This document shows, piece after piece, positions 60,882-64,000 of a stretch of 64,000 nucleotides of DNA; position 1 is the stretch's first letter, and each line of letters starts with the position of its first letter. A model generated the notes under the pieces. That model worked only from the letters and a program-made list of their open reading frames with translations, ran no database searches and was not told the origin of the DNA. A program made the position numbers and the translations under genes. The stretch is from CAVYYW01 sp963772845 (GTDB lineage Bacteria > Bacillota > Bacilli > Bacillales > Sporolactobacillaceae), in NCBI GenBank assembly GCA_963772845.1, contig CAVYYW010000014.1, forward strand, positions 124,001 through 188,000, in the 5' to 3' direction.

Positions 60882-63008
60882 TTATCGTTCTTCTTCTTCA
60901 GTGGCTCCATATATGTCTTTATCTTCGACGGCTTCAATCTTTTCATCCTCAGTGTTGTCTTCATGAGCAGAAGCTGCTTCATCGGTTGCTAGTGAGGGGT
61001 CGAGCTCATTATTCACCGTTTGATCTTGTCCATCTTCCTGCTCGCTGAAGTGAAATTTCATAACCTCTTGTTCTAGCAGCGAGGAGATATTTTGAAGCTC
61101 CATTGCAGCGCCATTAACTTGCCCAATAGCCTCTTTTTGATTTTCTGAAGAGGCAGATACTTCTTCCGTGCTTGCTGCTGTTTCTTCAGAAATGGCACTG
61201 ATTTCTTCTAATTTAACGGTCAAATCATGATTAGCCACGTTCACTTCTGAAACCTGGTGGCTGATATTTTCCATTTTTTCATTAATTGCAACAACATGCT
61301 CATTAATATCTGTGAAAGAGAGCTTCGTATTGGCAACATGCTGGTCCTGCTGTTCAGAATACTGATTTAGGTTTTCAGCAAGATCTGATAAATGGTGTAG
61401 CTTCCCAGTGATTTTGTTGATATCCTGCTGAATATGATTTGTTTCTGATTTCGAACGTTCTGCAAGCTTACGGATTTCCTGGGAAACAACGGCGAACCCA
61501 CGGCCAGCTTCACCGGCCCTTGCCGATTCAATCGCGGCATTCAGTGCAAGCAGATTTGTGTTGTCAGATAGCTCTTTAATTGTCTTAAGAATATTCGTGA
61601 TTTGTTCGGATGCCAAGGCGGTTTCTTTTATATCCTGAATTAAAACAGCTGCAAGCTCGAGAAATTGCTTTGAACTGTTTTCCAAGTGCCCAACAATTTT
61701 AATGCCTTCCTGACTTTTTAACTCTGTTTGTCCGGTCTGTTCCAATACATCTTTTGTATAACGTTCGCTTTGCTGAATGGCGTGTGTCACATTTGAAAGC
61801 AGGCTCATCCCGTGATCAAGATGATCAGCCTGTTCCTGAGCACCTGAGGCAACCTGCCCGATCGCATCGTTTACTTCCATTGTTTGCGCCATTGTTTCCT
61901 CGGAAATAGCAGCCAGGTTCTCTGAAGATGACAGCAAGGACTGAGCAGAATTGTTAACGTGCTTTATTGTGTTTTCCATATTTTCAGTCATTTTATTAAA
62001 GCTTTGGGCAAATTGACCAAGTTCGTCATTTGATTCAATTGGGACACGGTGACTCAGATTCCCGTTACCGATTTCCTGTGCACCTCTGTTTAATGCTGAA
62101 AGTGAACGGCTCATCGTACGTGATAACCAGCCTCCAAAGCCAAGAAGAGCAAGGATAAGCAGGATACTTAAAATCAAAACAATAACAAAAATGATGGTTT
62201 GGACAGTGTTAATACTGTTATATTGGCTCTTTTTTTGATTTTCAAGCGATGTTACCACATGATCCACATTACTCTGTACTTTCGCTGCATACGTGTTAAA
62301 CTGGTCCAGCATCGTATTTGAAAAGTCATACGAGCTGTTTAAAGAATCGATAGAGCTTTTATACTTTAAAAAGGCAAGATTGAAATTCGTTTCGTCATTG
62401 CTCGAAATTTTATCTTTTGAGAGGGACTGCAAGTTATCCAGAGCCTTGGACAAGCTGGTGTATCCTTCTTTAGTCGGTCTGCTGTTATAAGAGACCTCAT
62501 CAAAAGTGATTTTTTTAAAGGCATCTGCGAGCGGCTGAGAATTTGCATTCTTAATATATTTGTTTAAAGAGGCTCCGGAGTCAGATATGGTTTTCTGCAG
62601 ACCGTCTTTATTTGTATAGCCAACTTGCTGCTTAATTGTAATGAGTTGTTTAAAGCCCTCTTCATAAGTCGTGATCGAAGACTTAATGGTTTTGACTTGC
62701 GGTCCAATCGCCATGCTGGATGCTTCCAGTGACTTAACTTCTTTTTTCATATCGCTGACGTTATGTAGAACTTTATTGCTGAGTGCATCACTCGGCTGAC
62801 TTAAAAATGCTTTTTCGTTCTTTCGGGCTTTTTGCATGTTCAGATTGATGCTTTGCGCTGTAAAAACATCATCGCTAAGCTGGTTTATTTTTTGCATGCC
62901 CGCTTTCTGCTTAATAAAAGTGAGCGAAAGGCAAAGTGTTAAAATAACCATGCCTGCAATACCCATGATTAACATGGCCCTAATCTTTTTTTTCATCGTC
63001 CAGTTCAA
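60882..63008 (-). CDS. Methyl-accepting chemotaxis protein
   Basis: A 708-residue transmembrane chemoreceptor. TM1 lies at about 9-32, an extracellular helical ligand domain runs to about 265, TM2 is about 269-294, and HAMP follows (GNGNLSHRVPIESNDELG). The signalling tip DNTNLLALNAAIESARAGE is complete. The C-terminus is acidic and lacks a CheR-binding NWETF tail. The ligand is unknown. TTG 63008 is behind AGGGGGGA. No other che genes are near, so it is an orphan receptor. Confidence 0.92.
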   Translation of the reverse strand: MNWTMKKKIRAMLIMGIAGMVILTLCLSLTFIKQKAGMQKINQLSDDVFTAQSINLNMQKARKNEKAFLSQPSDALSNKVLHNVSDMKKEVKSLEASSMAIGPQVKTIKSSITTYEEGFKQLITIKQQVGYTNKDGLQKTISDSGASLNKYIKNANSQPLADAFKKITFDEVSYNSRPTKEGYTSLSKALDNLQSLSKDKISSNDETNFNLAFLKYKSSIDSLNSSYDFSNTMLDQFNTYAAKVQSNVDHVVTSLENQKKSQYNSINTVQTIIFVIVLILSILLILALLGFGGWLSRTMSRSLSALNRGAQEIGNGNLSHRVPIESNDELGQFAQSFNKMTENMENTIKHVNNSAQSLLSSSENLAAISEETMAQTMEVNDAIGQVASGAQEQADHLDHGMSLLSNVTHAIQQSERYTKDVLEQTGQTELKSQEGIKIVGHLENSSKQFLELAAVLIQDIKETALASEQITNILKTIKELSDNTNLLALNAAIESARAGEAGRGFAVVSQEIRKLAERSKSETNHIQQDINKITGKLHHLSDLAENLNQYSEQQDQHVANTKLSFTDINEHVVAINEKMENISHQVSEVNVANHDLTVKLEEISAISEETAASTEEVSASSENQKEAIGQVNGAAMELQNISSLLEQEVMKFHFSEQEDGQDQTVNNELDPSLATDEAASAHEDNTEDEKIEAVEDKDIYGATEEEER

Positions 63009-63185
63009 GACAATCCCCCCTATTTAGTTAACATCCGCTATAGAAAAAATAAATTTATAATGGTACGGACACTTTACAATCTTATTATCGTATTTTTTAA
63101 TGTTGTTCTTTAGGGATTTTCCTTATAAATCTTTTGCGATCGTGATAAAATGAGGAAGAACCCGCCATACATTTGGAGGCATACA

Positions 63186-63983
63186 ATGGATACCAAAGAA
63201 TTAAAGAAAATTTTAGAGAAGAAATTAGAAAGACCTGAACGACAATTTATTTTTGACAGTGAAAAAGATATTTTAAGAATTGAAGATAAGGCTACAAAAA
63301 AAGGAATTCGATTAACGCTTCCTGGATTAGTAGCCCGTTATGAACGTGAAAAAGAAAAAGCAGTAAATGATATCGTTTATTATGTGAATGAAGCAATGAA
63401 GGTGATGAATCAAAGTCAGCAGCTCTCAGGGCGGGAGCATAAGATTTTCCCTGTGATACGCTCGACCTCTTTCCCGACTGAGACACCTGATGGAAAAAAA
63501 CTCTTATATAAAGAGCATACTGCTGAAACCAGGATTTTCTATGCAGTGGATCTGGATCAATCGTATCGCTTGATTGACAGCGAGTGGATGGAACAGGAAA
63601 AAGTGGAGGAGAAAACGATTCAAGAAATGGCGGCGTTTAACCTTCGCACGCTTTCCTATGATATGAAGGAAGATAAAGTGGCCGATAATTCGTTTTATTT
63701 TATCAATACGAATGATGGCTATGATGCGAGCCGTATCCTTAATCAAGCATTTCTTGAGCAAACGGCTAATGAAATGGCAGGCGATTGTGTAATTGCTGTT
63801 CCGCATCAGGATGTACTCATTATCGGTGATGTGGTTAATAAACAGGGTTACGATGTTATTGCCCAAATGACCATGCATTTTTTCACAAATGGCAATATCC
63901 CGATTACCTCACTGCCGTTTATATTTGAAAATGGCAGGCTTGAACCGATCTTTATTTTAGCGAAAAACAAACCAGAAGAATAA
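63186..63983 (+). CDS. ytpQ: YtpQ (DUF1444) protein
   Basis: A 265-residue soluble protein matching DUF1444/YtpQ: an MDTKELKKILEKKLE start, a middle SFPTETPDGKKLLYKEHTAETRIFYAVDLDQ block and a C-terminal VIAVPHQDVLIIGDVVN. The function is unknown. GGAGGC precedes the ATG at 63186; the upstream in-frame start at 63150 has no site. In B. subtilis it sits next to ytpP and ytpR. Confidence 0.85.
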   Translation: MDTKELKKILEKKLERPERQFIFDSEKDILRIEDKATKKGIRLTLPGLVARYEREKEKAVNDIVYYVNEAMKVMNQSQQLSGREHKIFPVIRSTSFPTETPDGKKLLYKEHTAETRIFYAVDLDQSYRLIDSEWMEQEKVEEKTIQEMAAFNLRTLSYDMKEDKVADNSFYFINTNDGYDASRILNQAFLEQTANEMAGDCVIAVPHQDVLIIGDVVNKQGYDVIAQMTMHFFTNGNIPITSLPFIFENGRLEPIFILAKNKPEE

Positions 63984-64000
63984 ATTGTATAAACACGGAA

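Noticed and set aside
1..64000. tRNA, rRNA, transposase, phage or toxin-antitoxin genes
   Set aside because: None recognised in a read-through of both strands; the T-box and S-box are the only structured RNAs with clear family signatures.

Overview
The window is a chromosomal segment of a spore-forming, low-to-moderate GC Firmicute of the Bacillaceae/Planococcaceae type. The evidence is classical Bacillus gene content: GlpP antitermination, HutP, a GerA-type germinant receptor, GerP-family coat proteins, an S-box in front of metK and a T-box in front of leuS. Strong AGGAGG ribosome sites are the rule, and TTG and GTG starts are frequent. Many genes match members of the B. subtilis ytk-ytq/leuS neighbourhood. 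No phage, plasmid, CRISPR, rRNA or tRNA gene was seen, so this is mostly core chromosome. The accessory signal lies in repeat-filled intergenic islands.

Layout. Positions 1-8500 hold a frameshifted yteA-like gene, an SDR oxidoreductase, the glycerol regulon (glpP, glpFK, glpD with two GlpP-type leader hairpins and a cre site), an alpha/beta hydrolase, a TSUP permease and an HMA-like mini-protein. Positions 8500-17800 hold hydrolase, acetyltransferase and flavin-binding-fold genes, then a spore cluster (DUF1657, GerPC-like, GerPA/PF-like, a GerA/B/C receptor operon with an unlisted 56-residue membrane ORF in front), followed by a repeat island. Positions 17800-24000 are the hutPHUIG histidine-degradation operon, with a cre site on its promoter and a HutP-type terminator after hutP. 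Positions 24000-32000 hold an FAH-family protein, an amidase, a nucleoside transporter, small spore/iron-type proteins, a 90/91-bp tandem array, ytkD and pckA.

Positions 32000-43500 hold metK under an S-box, an MFS carrier, a universal stress protein, ytoA, the ytpAB pair, a natural fusion of YtqA and YtqB, leuS under a T-box, and two rhodanese-like genes. Positions 43500-45100 are a second repeat island with an exact 52-bp tandem array. Positions 45100-56300 hold murJ/ytgP, an rsuA-type pseudouridine synthase, a PRC-barrel protein, ytzE, an MFS carrier, ytkP, ytlP-ytlQ, ytmP, trmB and ytnP. Positions 56300-57700 are a third repeat island. The end carries ytzB, ytoP with a DUF84 phosphatase, ytoQ, a large chemoreceptor and ytpQ.

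Themes. Carbon-source control is visible in the DNA: cre sites on glpF and hutP, a CcpN-like box on pckA, and the HPr-target histidine in GlpK. RNA-based control is dense: two GlpP hairpins, one HutP terminator, one S-box and one T-box. The most notable items are the one-polypeptide YtqA-YtqB (MnmL-MnmM type) tRNA-modification fusion, the two unrelated tandem arrays, and probable single-base frameshifts in homopolymer runs at yteA and in front of nupC. Nothing here looks like a wholly new multi-gene system.
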